From the NCBI GenBank assembly GCA_015657605.1, contig JACDQO010000499.1:1-5399 (forward strand): DNA of 5,399 bases, written 5' to 3'. Source of the stretch: Limnohabitans sp. (GTDB taxonomy: Bacteria; Pseudomonadota; Gammaproteobacteria; Burkholderiales; Burkholderiaceae_C). The first letter of the stretch is position 1, and each line of letters starts with the position of its first letter. Position numbers and translations under genes: made by a program. This document shows, piece by piece, positions 1 to 5,399 of the stretch. The notes under the pieces are model-generated. The model had not been told where the DNA came from and did not search any database. It worked only from the letters and a program-made list of their open reading frames with translations.

Positions 1-19
1 CGGTGAGCAGGATGCGCAT
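1..19 (-). CDS. Start of a downstream gene, partial; possible NAD-dependent epimerase/dehydratase
   Basis: An ATG at position 19 on the minus strand opens a frame that reads MRILLT and then leaves the window. It lies 14 bases after the stop of the aldehyde dehydrogenase on the same strand, a spacing typical of the next gene in an operon. MRILLTG is a very common N-terminus of Rossmann-fold NAD-dependent epimerases/dehydratases and related sugar dehydrogenases, where a beta strand leads into the glycine-rich dinucleotide loop. Only six codons are visible, so the gene itself is an inference from the start codon, spacing and this short match. An AGG about ten bases upstream of the ATG is a weak ribosome binding site. 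If real, it would make a two-gene operon with the dehydrogenase. Confidence 0.4.
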
Positions 20-33
20 CAACGATACGCCTG

Positions 34-1471
34 TCAGGCGTTGAAGATCGACACCGTCTTGGTGTTGAGGTAAGCCTCCAGCGCCTCGGGGCCACCTTCG
101 GAGCCGTAGCCAGAATCTTTCACGCCGCCAAAAGGCAACTCAGGCCAAGGCGCAGCAGGCTGATTGACCCACAGCATGCCCACGTCCAAGCGTTGGCTCA
201 GCTGGTGCATGGTTTTCATGGAGTTGGTGAAGGCGTAACCGGCCAAGCCAAAAGGCAGGCGGTTGGCTTCGGCAATCGCGTCTTCGATGTTTTCGAAGCT
301 GCGGATCGCGGCGATCGGGCCAAAGGGCTCGTTGACCACCACGTCGGCGTCGAGCGGCACATGCGAGAGCACCGTGGGCGCAAAGAAGTTGCCTTGTGTG
401 CCGATGCGCTCACCACCGGTGAGCACCTTGGCGCCTTTGGCGCGGGCGTCTTGCACGATGGACTGCATGGCCGCCAGGCGGCGCTCGTTGGCCAATGGGC
501 CCATCTGCGTGCCGGCTGTCATGCCATCGCCCACTTTGAGCGCCTGCGCTTGCGCGGCAAACGCTTCTGCAAATGCGTCGGCAATTTTGTGGTGCACCAA
601 AAAGCGTGTGGGCGAGATGCAGACCTGACCGGCGTTGCGGAACTTGGCCGCACCCGCAGTCTTCAGGGCCAAGGCGATGTCGGCGTCTTCGGCCAAGATG
701 ACCGGGGCGTGGCCGCCCAGCTCCATGGTCACGCGCTTCATGTGCTTGCCAGCCATGGCCGCCAGTTGCTTGCCCACGGGTGTGGAGCCGGTGAAGGTGA
801 TCTTGCGGATCAGCGGGTGCGCGATCAGGTAGTTCGAAATCTCGGCGGGCGTGCCGTAGACCAGACCGATCACGCCATCCGGCACGCCTGCGTCATGGAA
901 AGCGCGGATCAACTCGGCCGGGGCGGCAGGCGTTTCTTCGGGCGCCTTGACGATGATGGAACAACCGGTGGCCAGGGCCGCCGACATTTTGCGCACCGCT
1001 TGGTTGACGGGGAAGTTCCAGGGTGTGAACGCGGCGACCGGGCCCAAGGGCTGCTTGAGGACTTGCTGCTGCACGTTGATGTTGCGCGGCGGCACGATGC
1101 GGCCATACACGCGGCGGCCTTCTTCGGCAAACCACTCGATGATGTCGGCCGCCGACATGGCCTCGACCTTGGCTTCGGCCAGGGGCTTGCCTTGTTCTTG
1201 CGTCAGCAGCTCGGCGATTTGCGGGGCACGCTCGCGCATCAGGGCAGCGGCCTTGCGCAGGATCACGCTGCGCTCATTGGCGGGGGTGTCGCGCCAAATT
1301 TCAAAACCTTTTTGTGCAGCTTGCGCGGCACGCTCCAGATCTGGAATGCCGGCATGGGCCGAAGCGGCCGATTTCAGTACCCGTGGCGGGGTTGAACACG
1401 GGCAGGGTGCGACCGCCCTCGGCTTCACACCATTGGCCGTTGATGAAAAGTTGGGTGTTGGGGTAAGTCAT
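34..1471 (-). CDS. NAD(P)-dependent semialdehyde dehydrogenase (succinate-semialdehyde / alpha-ketoglutaric semialdehyde type), reading frame interrupted by one frameshift
   Basis: This enzyme oxidises a dicarboxylic semialdehyde to the acid with NAD(P)+ in the cytoplasm. The frame starts at ATG 1471 ([14 protein letters not shown]) and runs to ATGTEIGRF. One surplus base near 1356-1360 then shifts it, and the other frame continues with [10 protein letters not shown] to the stop at 34. Removing one base gives 478 residues, the normal family length. In the corrected numbering, WNFP carries the oxyanion Asn152, Lys175 sits in KAPEETP, the NAD loop FTGSTPVG is at 226-233, the general base is Glu250 (MELGG), and the nucleophile is Cys284 (GQVCISPTR). 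As I recall it, the sequence closely resembles the alpha-ketoglutaric semialdehyde dehydrogenase of Azospirillum brasilense (arabinose pathway), which shares [15 protein letters not shown] and [14 protein letters not shown]. Succinate semialdehyde remains an equally reasonable substrate. As written, translation from 1471 stops after 56 residues at 1301; a GTG at 1428 opens the downstream frame, but that would lose the true N-terminus. Confidence 0.9.
1355..1361 (-). other. Frameshift site in the aldehyde dehydrogenase (one extra base)
   Basis: On the coding strand the family-typical IGRF ends just before a GGCCC run. The frame then passes into nonsense (GPCRHSRSG), while the neighbouring frame resumes [10 protein letters not shown]. 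Removing one G gives [14 protein letters not shown] and removing one C gives [14 protein letters not shown]; the first matches the usual AHAGI in this family. The total length from 1471 to 34 is 1438 bases, one more than a multiple of three, which agrees with a single insertion. Confidence 0.88.
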
Positions 1472-1641
1472 GGCGGGTTCCAGAAGTCGGGAGGGTAAGA
1501 AAGAAAAAGTGGGGCTATGGGCCGTGGCCAAATTGTGGCCGCATTTCGCGACAAACTGGTCAAACCCGAGACACAAGGGACTTTGTCCCATCTTTGCCCT
1601 ACAGTGAGACAAAGCAAAGCCCCATTAGGCCCATTCACCCC
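1472..1641. promoter_or_regulatory. Divergent intergenic region between the dehydrogenase and the dioxygenase
   Basis: This 170-base gap separates two genes that point away from each other, so it should hold a promoter in each direction. I could not find a convincing -35/-10 pair on either strand. On the minus strand a TTGACC lies around 1557-1562, but no good -10 box follows it at the usual distance. The leader of the dehydrogenase contains a pyrimidine-rich stretch (about 1495-1510 read on the minus strand) and only a weak GGA ribosome binding site. The region also contains the inverted repeats annotated separately. Confidence 0.5.
1577..1589. repeat. Short inverted repeat GGGAC-TTT-GTCCC, candidate operator
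   Basis: A perfect 5-base inverted repeat around a 3-base centre lies 53 bases upstream of the dioxygenase start, inside the divergent promoter region. The right arm also takes part in a second, wider pairing: CTTTGTC at 1581-1587 is the exact reverse complement of GACAAAG at 1608-1614. This position and symmetry suit a dimeric regulator binding site, but no regulator gene is visible nearby, and arms this short can occur by chance. Confidence 0.35.
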
Positions 1642-2427
1642 ATGCACGCCCCCAAATCTGTCTTGTTTGTCCCCCACGGTTCGCCCATGTTTGCCCTGCA
1701 TCCCGGTGCGGCTGGCGCCGCCATGAGTGCGCTGGTGCCGCAATTGGGCACACCCCGCGCCATCGTGGTGGTCAGCCCGCATTGGGAAACGGCCACACCC
1801 ACCGTGGGCTTTGCCACCCAGCCCGAAACCATTCACGACTTTGGTGGATTTGACCCGCGCCTGTACGAGATGCAATACCCTGCGCCTGGCAGCCCAGAAG
1901 TGGCCGCCCTGGTCATGGCCGCCCTGCAAGAGGCGGGCTTGCCCGCCGCACAAGACGCCCAGCGCGGCCTGGACCACGGGACCTGGATTCCGATGCGCCA
2001 AATGTTCCCAGGCGCCAACATCCCCGTAGTGCCGCTTTCAGTGCAAAGCCACTTGGGGCCTGCACACGCTTACCGGGTCGGCCAGGCGCTCGCTTCACTG
2101 GCTGAACACAATATCTTGATTGTGGGTTCGGGCAACATCACCCACAACCTGCGGGACTTGATGGCGGTGCGCATGCACGGCGGCGCCACACCCAGCTATG
2201 TGCAGACCTTTGCCGACTGGGTTCACACCCATTTGGTGGCGCGCGATGTGCCCGGTTTGCTGGACTACCGCCAGCAGCTTTCAGGTCAGCGCGCCCACCC
2301 CACAGACGAACACTTGTTGCCGCTGTTCACCGCCTTGGGTGCAGCAGGCGCTGATGCACAGCCTGGCGCTTTTTTCAGGGGCATCAGCGACCATGTGATC
2401 GCCATGGATGGCTACGTGTTTCACTGA
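1642..2427 (+). CDS. Class III extradiol ring-cleavage dioxygenase family protein (LigB superfamily, DODA/YgiD type)
   Basis: This is a 261-residue cytoplasmic protein of the LigB-like extradiol dioxygenase superfamily, in the group with plant DOPA 4,5-dioxygenase and E. coli YgiD. These use a non-haem divalent metal to open catechol-like rings. The family signatures are all present: VPHGSP (His12), SPHWET (His47), HDFGGFDPRLYEMQYPAPG (His65 onward), GLDHGTWIPMRQMFP (His112), VGSGNITHNL (His168) and HPTDEHLLPL near the C-terminus (His219, His224). His12, His47 and His168 are the likely metal or catalytic ligands by analogy, with His112 and His224 also conserved. I chose ATG 1642 because it places VPHGSP at residue 9-14, as in relatives; the frame stays open to a TTG at 1594, but those 16 extra residues look non-conserved. 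The ribosome binding site is weak. The gene ends 20 bases before the stop of the convergent deacetylase. The substrate cannot be told from the sequence. Confidence 0.9.
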   Translation: MHAPKSVLFVPHGSPMFALHPGAAGAAMSALVPQLGTPRAIVVVSPHWETATPTVGFATQPETIHDFGGFDPRLYEMQYPAPGSPEVAALVMAALQEAGLPAAQDAQRGLDHGTWIPMRQMFPGANIPVVPLSVQSHLGPAHAYRVGQALASLAEHNILIVGSGNITHNLRDLMAVRMHGGATPSYVQTFADWVHTHLVARDVPGLLDYRQQLSGQRAHPTDEHLLPLFTALGAAGADAQPGAFFRGISDHVIAMDGYVFH

Positions 2428-2440
2428 GGCACACGGCCTC
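2426..2440. terminator. Weak hairpin between convergent genes
   Basis: GAGGC at 2426-2430 pairs with GCCTC at 2436-2440 around a 5-base loop, starting on the dioxygenase stop codon and ending eight bases short of the opposing stop. There is no T tract on either side, so it is not a standard intrinsic terminator. It is the only hairpin seen in this short convergent gap and may simply be chance. Confidence 0.2.
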
Positions 2441-2447
2441 TCCTCAA

Positions 2448-3666
2448 TCAGCCCACACAGACTCGGTCGGCCAGGCGGCGCATGAAGCGCTCGCACCAAG
2501 CCAATTGCTCCAGCGTGACCCATTCGTTGGGCTGGTGTGCCTGCGCAATGTGGCCAGGGCCACACACGATGGTGGGCACGCCGGCTTGGTGGAAAAGAGC
2601 AGCTTCGGTGCCAAACGACACCTTGCCTGCGCCACTGGCCGGGTCGACCTCGGCGCAGTCAAAACACAGCTGGGCAATTTCACTGTCGGCAGCCGTGGCA
2701 AAACCAGGAAGGACAGATTTGAGCTCGTGGGTGATGCCGGTGTCTGGGGCCACTGCCTGCATGGCGGGTACCAGCCTCTCGCCAAAAGCCTTGGCCCGTG
2801 CAAACAACTCTTCGGGTGTGTTCATGTGGTGATGGCGGATTTCCCAGCTCACCTCGCACTGGCGCGGGATGATGTTGAGCGCGGTGCACCCGCGATCACG
2901 CCGGTGTGGATGGTGGTGTGCGGCACATCGTAAATCGGGTCAAACGGCCCGTTTTGTACCAACTCGCGGTGCATGCTTTTGAGGTTGGCGACAAACTCGC
3001 AAGCGATCTCGACCGCGTTCACGCCCAGCGGTGTGAGCGAAGAATGCGCCTCAAAACCGTGCACCGTGGTTTTGTAAGAATGCTTGCCCTTGTGCGCAAT
3101 CACCACCTGCATGCCGGTGGCTCGCCCACGATGCACCCGGCAGGCTTGAAGCCCTGGGCCTGAATGTCGGCAATCATGCGGCGCACGCCAATGCAGCCCA
3201 CCTCTTCGTCGTAACTGAAGGCCAAATGGATCGGACGCTTGAGTTTTCTTTTCAGCAACTCGGGCACCATCATCAAACAAATGGCGCCAAAACTCTTCAT
3301 GTCGGTCACGCCCCGGCCGTACATCTTGTCGCCTTGGATCACGACTTTGAACGGGTCGGTGTCCCAGGGCTGGCCATCCACAGGCACCACATCGGTGTGG
3401 CCGGACAGCACCAAGCCACCCACTTTGGTTTCACCGTCGTGTGCAGGCAGTGTGGCCCAGAGGTTGGCCTTCTGGCCGCTGTCGTCATAGGTACGGCTGC
3501 AGCTGATGCCCAAATCCTTCAAATAAGCTTCGGTCCAGTCAAGCAAGGCCAGGTTGCTGTCGCGCGAGACGGTGGCAAAGGCGATCCATTTTTCGATCAA
3601 AGGCAAAGCGGCAAGGTCAGCGGCTTGCACGTGAGACAAGGCAGAGTGAGAAAGAGGGGCGTTCAT
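2448..3666 (-). CDS. argE: Acetylornithine deacetylase-like M20 metallopeptidase (ArgE family), reading frame interrupted by two frameshifts
   Basis: This is a dinuclear-zinc amidohydrolase of the M20 family that removes an acyl group from N-acyl amino acids, classically N-acetylornithine. The coding sequence is spread over three frames: 3666 to about 3117 (residues 1-183), about 3117 to 2887, and about 2885 to the stop at 2448. Adding one base at each junction gives one 406-residue protein with every family motif: SGHTDVVPVDGQPW (His90), GRGVTDMKSF (Asp122), SYDEEVGC (catalytic Glu154, metal Glu155), VGEPTG (Glu182), HGFEAHSS (dimerisation lid), IAGGTALNIIPRQCEVSWEIR, and GPGHIAQAHQPNEWV (His378). 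The start is ATG 3666, with GGA five bases upstream. As written it would make only a 188-residue fragment. Many Burkholderiales recycle the acetyl group with ArgJ, so this copy may act on another N-acyl substrate; it sits with catabolic genes rather than arginine genes. The gene symbol therefore names the family, not a proven role. Confidence 0.88.
2884..2890 (-). other. Frameshift site 2 in the ArgE-like gene (one missing base)
   Basis: On the coding strand the frame reads HTGVIAG and then APRSTSSRASAR and stop, while the neighbouring frame continues TALNIIPRQCEVSWEIR. Restoring one G, so that GGTGCACC becomes GGTGGCACC, rebuilds the conserved GGTALNIIP segment that precedes the central beta strand of M20 enzymes. 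The missing base lies next to position 2887. Confidence 0.88.
3115..3123 (-). other. Frameshift site 1 in the ArgE-like gene (one missing base)
   Basis: The coding strand reads CIVGEP and then PACRW and stop, while the neighbouring frame continues TGMQVVIAHKGK. Restoring one C in the run GAGCCACC gives the family motif VGEPTGMQ, whose Glu182 binds zinc. On the plus strand this is a GGG run shortened to GG at about 3119-3120. Confidence 0.88.
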
Positions 3667-3684
3667 GGGTTTCCGTCCAAATAA

Positions 3685-3702
3685 GCCCAAAAGGGCGTTT
3701 TT
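3685..3702 (+). terminator. Small terminator-like hairpin, GCCC-AAAA-GGGC followed by G and five T
   Basis: A 4-base stem (3685-3688 with 3693-3696) and AAAA loop are followed by GTTTTT on the plus strand, the arrangement of a very short intrinsic terminator. It would stop plus-strand transcription running antisense through the deacetylase before it reaches the NIPSNAP gene. Read on the minus strand it lies in the deacetylase leader, just before its ribosome binding site. The stem is short for a real terminator, so the call is tentative. Confidence 0.3.
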
Positions 3703-3795
3703 GATCTTACAGGGGCCATGGTCCCACCGCGTCACCTTGCCGACAGGCAGGCCGGTCTTGAGACTCTAAAGTGAATCGTCTTTTCTCAACCCTTT

Positions 3796-3799
3796 GGAG
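3796..3799 (+). promoter_or_regulatory. Ribosome binding site of the NIPSNAP gene
   Basis: GGAG lies five bases upstream of ATG 3805 and is the clearest Shine-Dalgarno sequence in the window. It supports the chosen start, which also puts the conserved YELRTYT at residue 4. Confidence 0.7.
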
Positions 3800-3804
3800 T
3801 TCTC

Positions 3805-4122
3805 ATGGCCATCTATGAACTGCGCACCTACACCGCCATCGTCGGAAAAATGTCCGAGCTCGTCACCTTGTACAAAACAGAAGGCTGGCCCGTGCTGTCC
3901 AAGCACCCGCCCAAGCTGGTGGGCTATTTCACAGGCGATGTGGGGGCCTTGAACCAGCTGATCCACATCTGGAAGTTTGACGACGATGCCGACCGCCGTG
4001 CCTTTTGGGCCGGCGTTTATGGCGATGCGGACTTCATGGCCTTTGCCGCCAAAATCCGTCCGCTGATTGCCGAACAGCAAAACAAGCTGATGTTGTCGGC
4101 ACCTTGGGGTCCGCAGCCCTGA
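3805..4122 (+). CDS. NIPSNAP family protein
   Basis: This is a complete 105-residue single-domain protein. The N-terminal YELRTYT (residues 4-10), the GYFTGDVGALNQLIHIWKFDD segment (40-60), and the following acidic/basic helix DADRRAFW are typical of the NIPSNAP family, which folds as a dimeric alpha/beta barrel related to stress-responsive A/B barrel and antibiotic-monooxygenase-like proteins. No signal peptide or membrane segment is visible, so it should be cytoplasmic. Family members have been linked to small-molecule binding and catabolic clusters, but no general biochemical activity is established, and nothing in the sequence fixes one here. It stands alone on its strand, divergent from the deacetylase, and ends 34 bases from the stop of the convergent reductase. 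No catalytic residues can be assigned. Confidence 0.88.
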   Translation: MAIYELRTYTAIVGKMSELVTLYKTEGWPVLSKHPPKLVGYFTGDVGALNQLIHIWKFDDDADRRAFWAGVYGDADFMAFAAKIRPLIAEQQNKLMLSAPWGPQP

Positions 4123-4146
4123 GGAGGACCGGGTAGCAAGGGCCTG

Positions 4147-4169
4147 GCTGGATTTGTCAGAGATCCAGC
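4147..4169. terminator. Seven-base hairpin GCTGGAT-N9-ATCCAGC between convergent genes
   Basis: A perfect 7-base inverted repeat with a 9-base loop spans the stop codon of the reductase (4157-4159), and begins 24 bases after the NIPSNAP stop. It can form on transcripts from either side, which fits a shared, bidirectional transcript end between convergent genes. No T tract follows on either strand, so it is not a standard intrinsic terminator; it may instead protect 3' ends. The arm in the reductase encodes its last residues (ALDL), so part of the match could be coincidental. Confidence 0.4.
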
Positions 4170-5399
4170 GCAATCACGCCACCGGCATGTCGGGCGCGCG
4201 AGCAACACAAGACGATTTTTTGAGCTCGCTCCTGGGCACCCAAGACAAAGTCGCGGTGTTCGACCTCGTCTGACACGCTGGCATCGTAGGAGCGGGCGCA
4301 TACGCCGCACAGGCCATCGCTGCATTTCACATCGATGACCACGCCGGACTCGGCCAGCACCTCGGTGGCGGTGCGCTCGGCAGGCACGTTCAAGCGGCGG
4401 CCAGATTTTTGCAGCAACAGCTCAAAGGGTTGGCTCACCCAGGCGTCGGCCTCGGGCACGCTGAAGTATTCACGGTGCAAGGCGTCTTGTGGCCAACCGT
4501 GCGCGGTGGCCGCTTCGAACACGCCATCCATGAAACGCGGCGCACCGCAGGTGTAGACATGCTGGCCAGGCGCAAAGTCGGGCAAGAGCTGCATCAAGTC
4601 AGCCCGCTGGCCTTCGTCCTTGAAGTGGTACTGCACCCGATCGCGCCATGGGGCATCGGCCAGGTCTTTCAAAAAGCCTGCCGTTGTTCGGCTGGCGGCG
4701 CTGTAGTGAAAGTCAAACGGTTTGCCCAGAGCGTACAGCCGGTGCGCCATGGCGATCATGGGGGTCACGCCAATGCCCCCGGCCATCAGCCAGCTGTGCG
4801 TGGCGTCTTCGTGCAGCGCAAAATGATTGGCCGGGCGCGACACAAACACCCGGCGCCCTTCGCGGAAGGCCCGGTGCATGAGCGCTGAACCTCCGCGCCC
4901 ACCAGATTCGGGCGGCTCGCGCAGCACACCCAACACATAGCGGCTGCGGTCGGCCGGGTCGCCCGCCAGGCTGTAGGGGCGCTGGTACTCGGGCGCGATC
5001 ACCACGTCGATGTGCCCGCCTGCTGTGAAGGGCGGCAGCTCGCGGCCATCGGGCGCTTTGAACTCATAACGCGCCAAGCCCTCGGCCATCTCTTCACGTT
5101 TGTGCAGCACCACCGCAAAGACCGGCGGCTCCGCGGGCAAGGGCTGCGGCCCCGGGGACAGGCCCTCCGTCTGGCCGGTCGCCAAGCGGGCTTGGTATTG
5201 CGCGGGCGTCAGCAAGGCCTGGTAGCGGGCAATGCCCTCTTCGCGGTTGACCGGGTAAGTGACCGGATAAGGCGGCGGCATTGTGTCCGCTGGGTACACG
5301 GCCAGGGTCTGGTCTTCGTAGCGCAGGTCCAGGTCTTTTTGCAGAGTGCGTCGGTGGGTTTGCTGCGCGTTCACATAGCGGCCTGTGGCCTTGTCCAGC
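4157..5399 (-). CDS. PDR/VanB-type oxidoreductase (flavin, NAD and [2Fe-2S] domains), 5' end possibly beyond the window
   Basis: This is an electron-transfer reductase of the phthalate dioxygenase reductase (class IA) type, which passes electrons from NAD(P)H via flavin and a plant-type [2Fe-2S] cluster to a partner oxygenase. Counting from the GTG at 5374, the flavin domain starts near residue 84 and contains RPYSLAG (132-138) and the GGRGGSALMH segment. The NAD domain contains AGGIGVTPM (198-206) and YTCGAPRFMD (274-283). The ferredoxin domain has Cys351, Cys356 and Cys359 in CSDGLCGVC, with the fourth ligand in LCCSRA (390/391). About 83 residues, rich in Pro and Tyr, precede the flavin domain; family members usually lack this. 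The frame stays open from 5374 to the edge (LDKATGRY), so the protein may be longer or a fusion. The GTG does have an AGG seven bases upstream, so a start there is possible. The partner oxygenase is not in the window. Confidence 0.88.
   Translation of the reverse strand, partial: LDKATGRYVNAQQTHRRTLQKDLDLRYEDQTLAVYPADTMPPPYPVTYPVNREEGIARYQALLTPAQYQARLATGQTEGLSPGPQPLPAEPPVFAVVLHKREEMAEGLARYEFKAPDGRELPPFTAGGHIDVVIAPEYQRPYSLAGDPADRSRYVLGVLREPPESGGRGGSALMHRAFREGRRVFVSRPANHFALHEDATHSWLMAGGIGVTPMIAMAHRLYALGKPFDFHYSAASRTTAGFLKDLADAPWRDRVQYHFKDEGQRADLMQLLPDFAPGQHVYTCGAPRFMDGVFEAATAHGWPQDALHREYFSVPEADAWVSQPFELLLQKSGRRLNVPAERTATEVLAESGVVIDVKCSDGLCGVCARSYDASVSDEVEHRDFVLGAQERAQKIVLCCSRARHAGGVIALDL

Larger units (their letters stand above)
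3667..3804. promoter_or_regulatory. Divergent intergenic region between the ArgE-like gene and the NIPSNAP gene
   Basis: This 138-base gap lies between two genes that point apart and should hold both promoters. On the minus strand TAAGAT (positions 3709-3704) resembles a -10 box and would place transcription start some 30 bases before the deacetylase ATG. The matching -35 is poor: the best candidate is a TGAC-containing hexamer around 3728-3733 at slightly long spacing. No good pair is seen for the plus-strand gene. The region also contains the small GCCC-AAAA-GGGC hairpin annotated separately. Confidence 0.35.

Noticed and set aside
11..20. Perfect 10-base palindrome GATGCGCATC at the left edge
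   Set aside because: It overlaps the probable start codon of the partial gene and is short enough to be chance; no repeat of it was noticed elsewhere.
193..1395. 400-codon open frame on the plus strand opposite the dehydrogenase
   Set aside because: It is antisense to a gene with full catalytic motifs, its translation is His/Gly/Arg-rich with no recognisable motif, and long antisense frames are common in GC-rich genes.
947..1498. 183-codon plus-strand frame opposite the dehydrogenase N-terminus
   Set aside because: Antisense shadow with low-complexity Ala/Arg/Ser composition and no domain.
1594..1641. TTG start giving the dioxygenase 16 more residues
   Set aside because: The extra residues look non-conserved, and ATG 1642 puts the VPHGSP motif at its usual distance from the N-terminus.
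1468..2001. 177-codon minus-strand frame across the divergent promoter and the dioxygenase
   Set aside because: It runs opposite the conserved dioxygenase motifs and has no motif of its own.
2505..2933. Plus-strand frame of 142 codons opposite the deacetylase
   Set aside because: Shadow of the real minus-strand gene, whose motifs are clear in all three pieces.
1355..3123. Programmed ribosomal frameshifting as an explanation of the three breaks
   Set aside because: The sites lack a recognisable slippery heptamer and downstream structure, and neither enzyme family is known to use recoding.
3226..3684. Plus-strand frame of 152 codons opposite the deacetylase N-terminus
   Set aside because: Antisense and His/Gly-rich; the minus strand carries the SGHTD and DEE motifs of the M20 family.
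4409..4888. Plus-strand frame of 159 codons opposite the reductase
   Set aside because: Antisense to the flavin and NAD domains and without motifs.

Overview
This is a moderately GC-rich stretch of bacterial chromosome whose protein sequences and codon use look like a betaproteobacterium of the order Burkholderiales, probably Comamonadaceae-like (Limnohabitans, Rhodoferax and Polaromonas types). That placement rests on protein style alone, since there is no rRNA or other marker. I see no tRNA, rRNA, CRISPR array, insertion sequence or phage gene.

The layout alternates strand gene by gene. Position 1-19 (-) is the first few codons of a gene that runs off the left edge. Position 34-1471 (-) is an aldehyde dehydrogenase of the succinate-semialdehyde / alpha-ketoglutaric-semialdehyde type. 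Position 1642-2427 (+) is a class III (LigB/DODA-type) extradiol dioxygenase. Position 2448-3666 (-) is an ArgE-like M20 deacetylase. Position 3805-4122 (+) is a NIPSNAP-family protein. Position 4157-5399 (-) is a phthalate-dioxygenase-reductase-type flavin/[2Fe-2S] oxidoreductase that runs off the right edge. The two divergent gaps, 1472-1641 and 3667-3804, must hold the promoters. The two convergent gaps, near 2428-2447 and 4123-4156, are very short.

Functionally this is a set of catabolic 'housekeeping accessory' genes: semialdehyde oxidation, aromatic-ring or catechol-like cleavage, deacylation, and electron delivery to an oxygenase. The strand alternation means they do not form one operon, so a single shared pathway is not shown by the window. 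The dehydrogenase may be co-transcribed with the partial gene to its left. The reductase may belong with, or be fused to, something beyond the right edge.

The most notable observation is that two of the five main genes are broken by single-base indels in short G/C runs: one extra base near 1356-1360 in the dehydrogenase, and one missing base each near 3117-3120 and 2885-2890 in the deacetylase. In each case shifting by one base restores uninterrupted family-typical sequence with all catalytic residues. This points first to sequencing or assembly error and second to very recent inactivation. I found no convincing previously undescribed system here.
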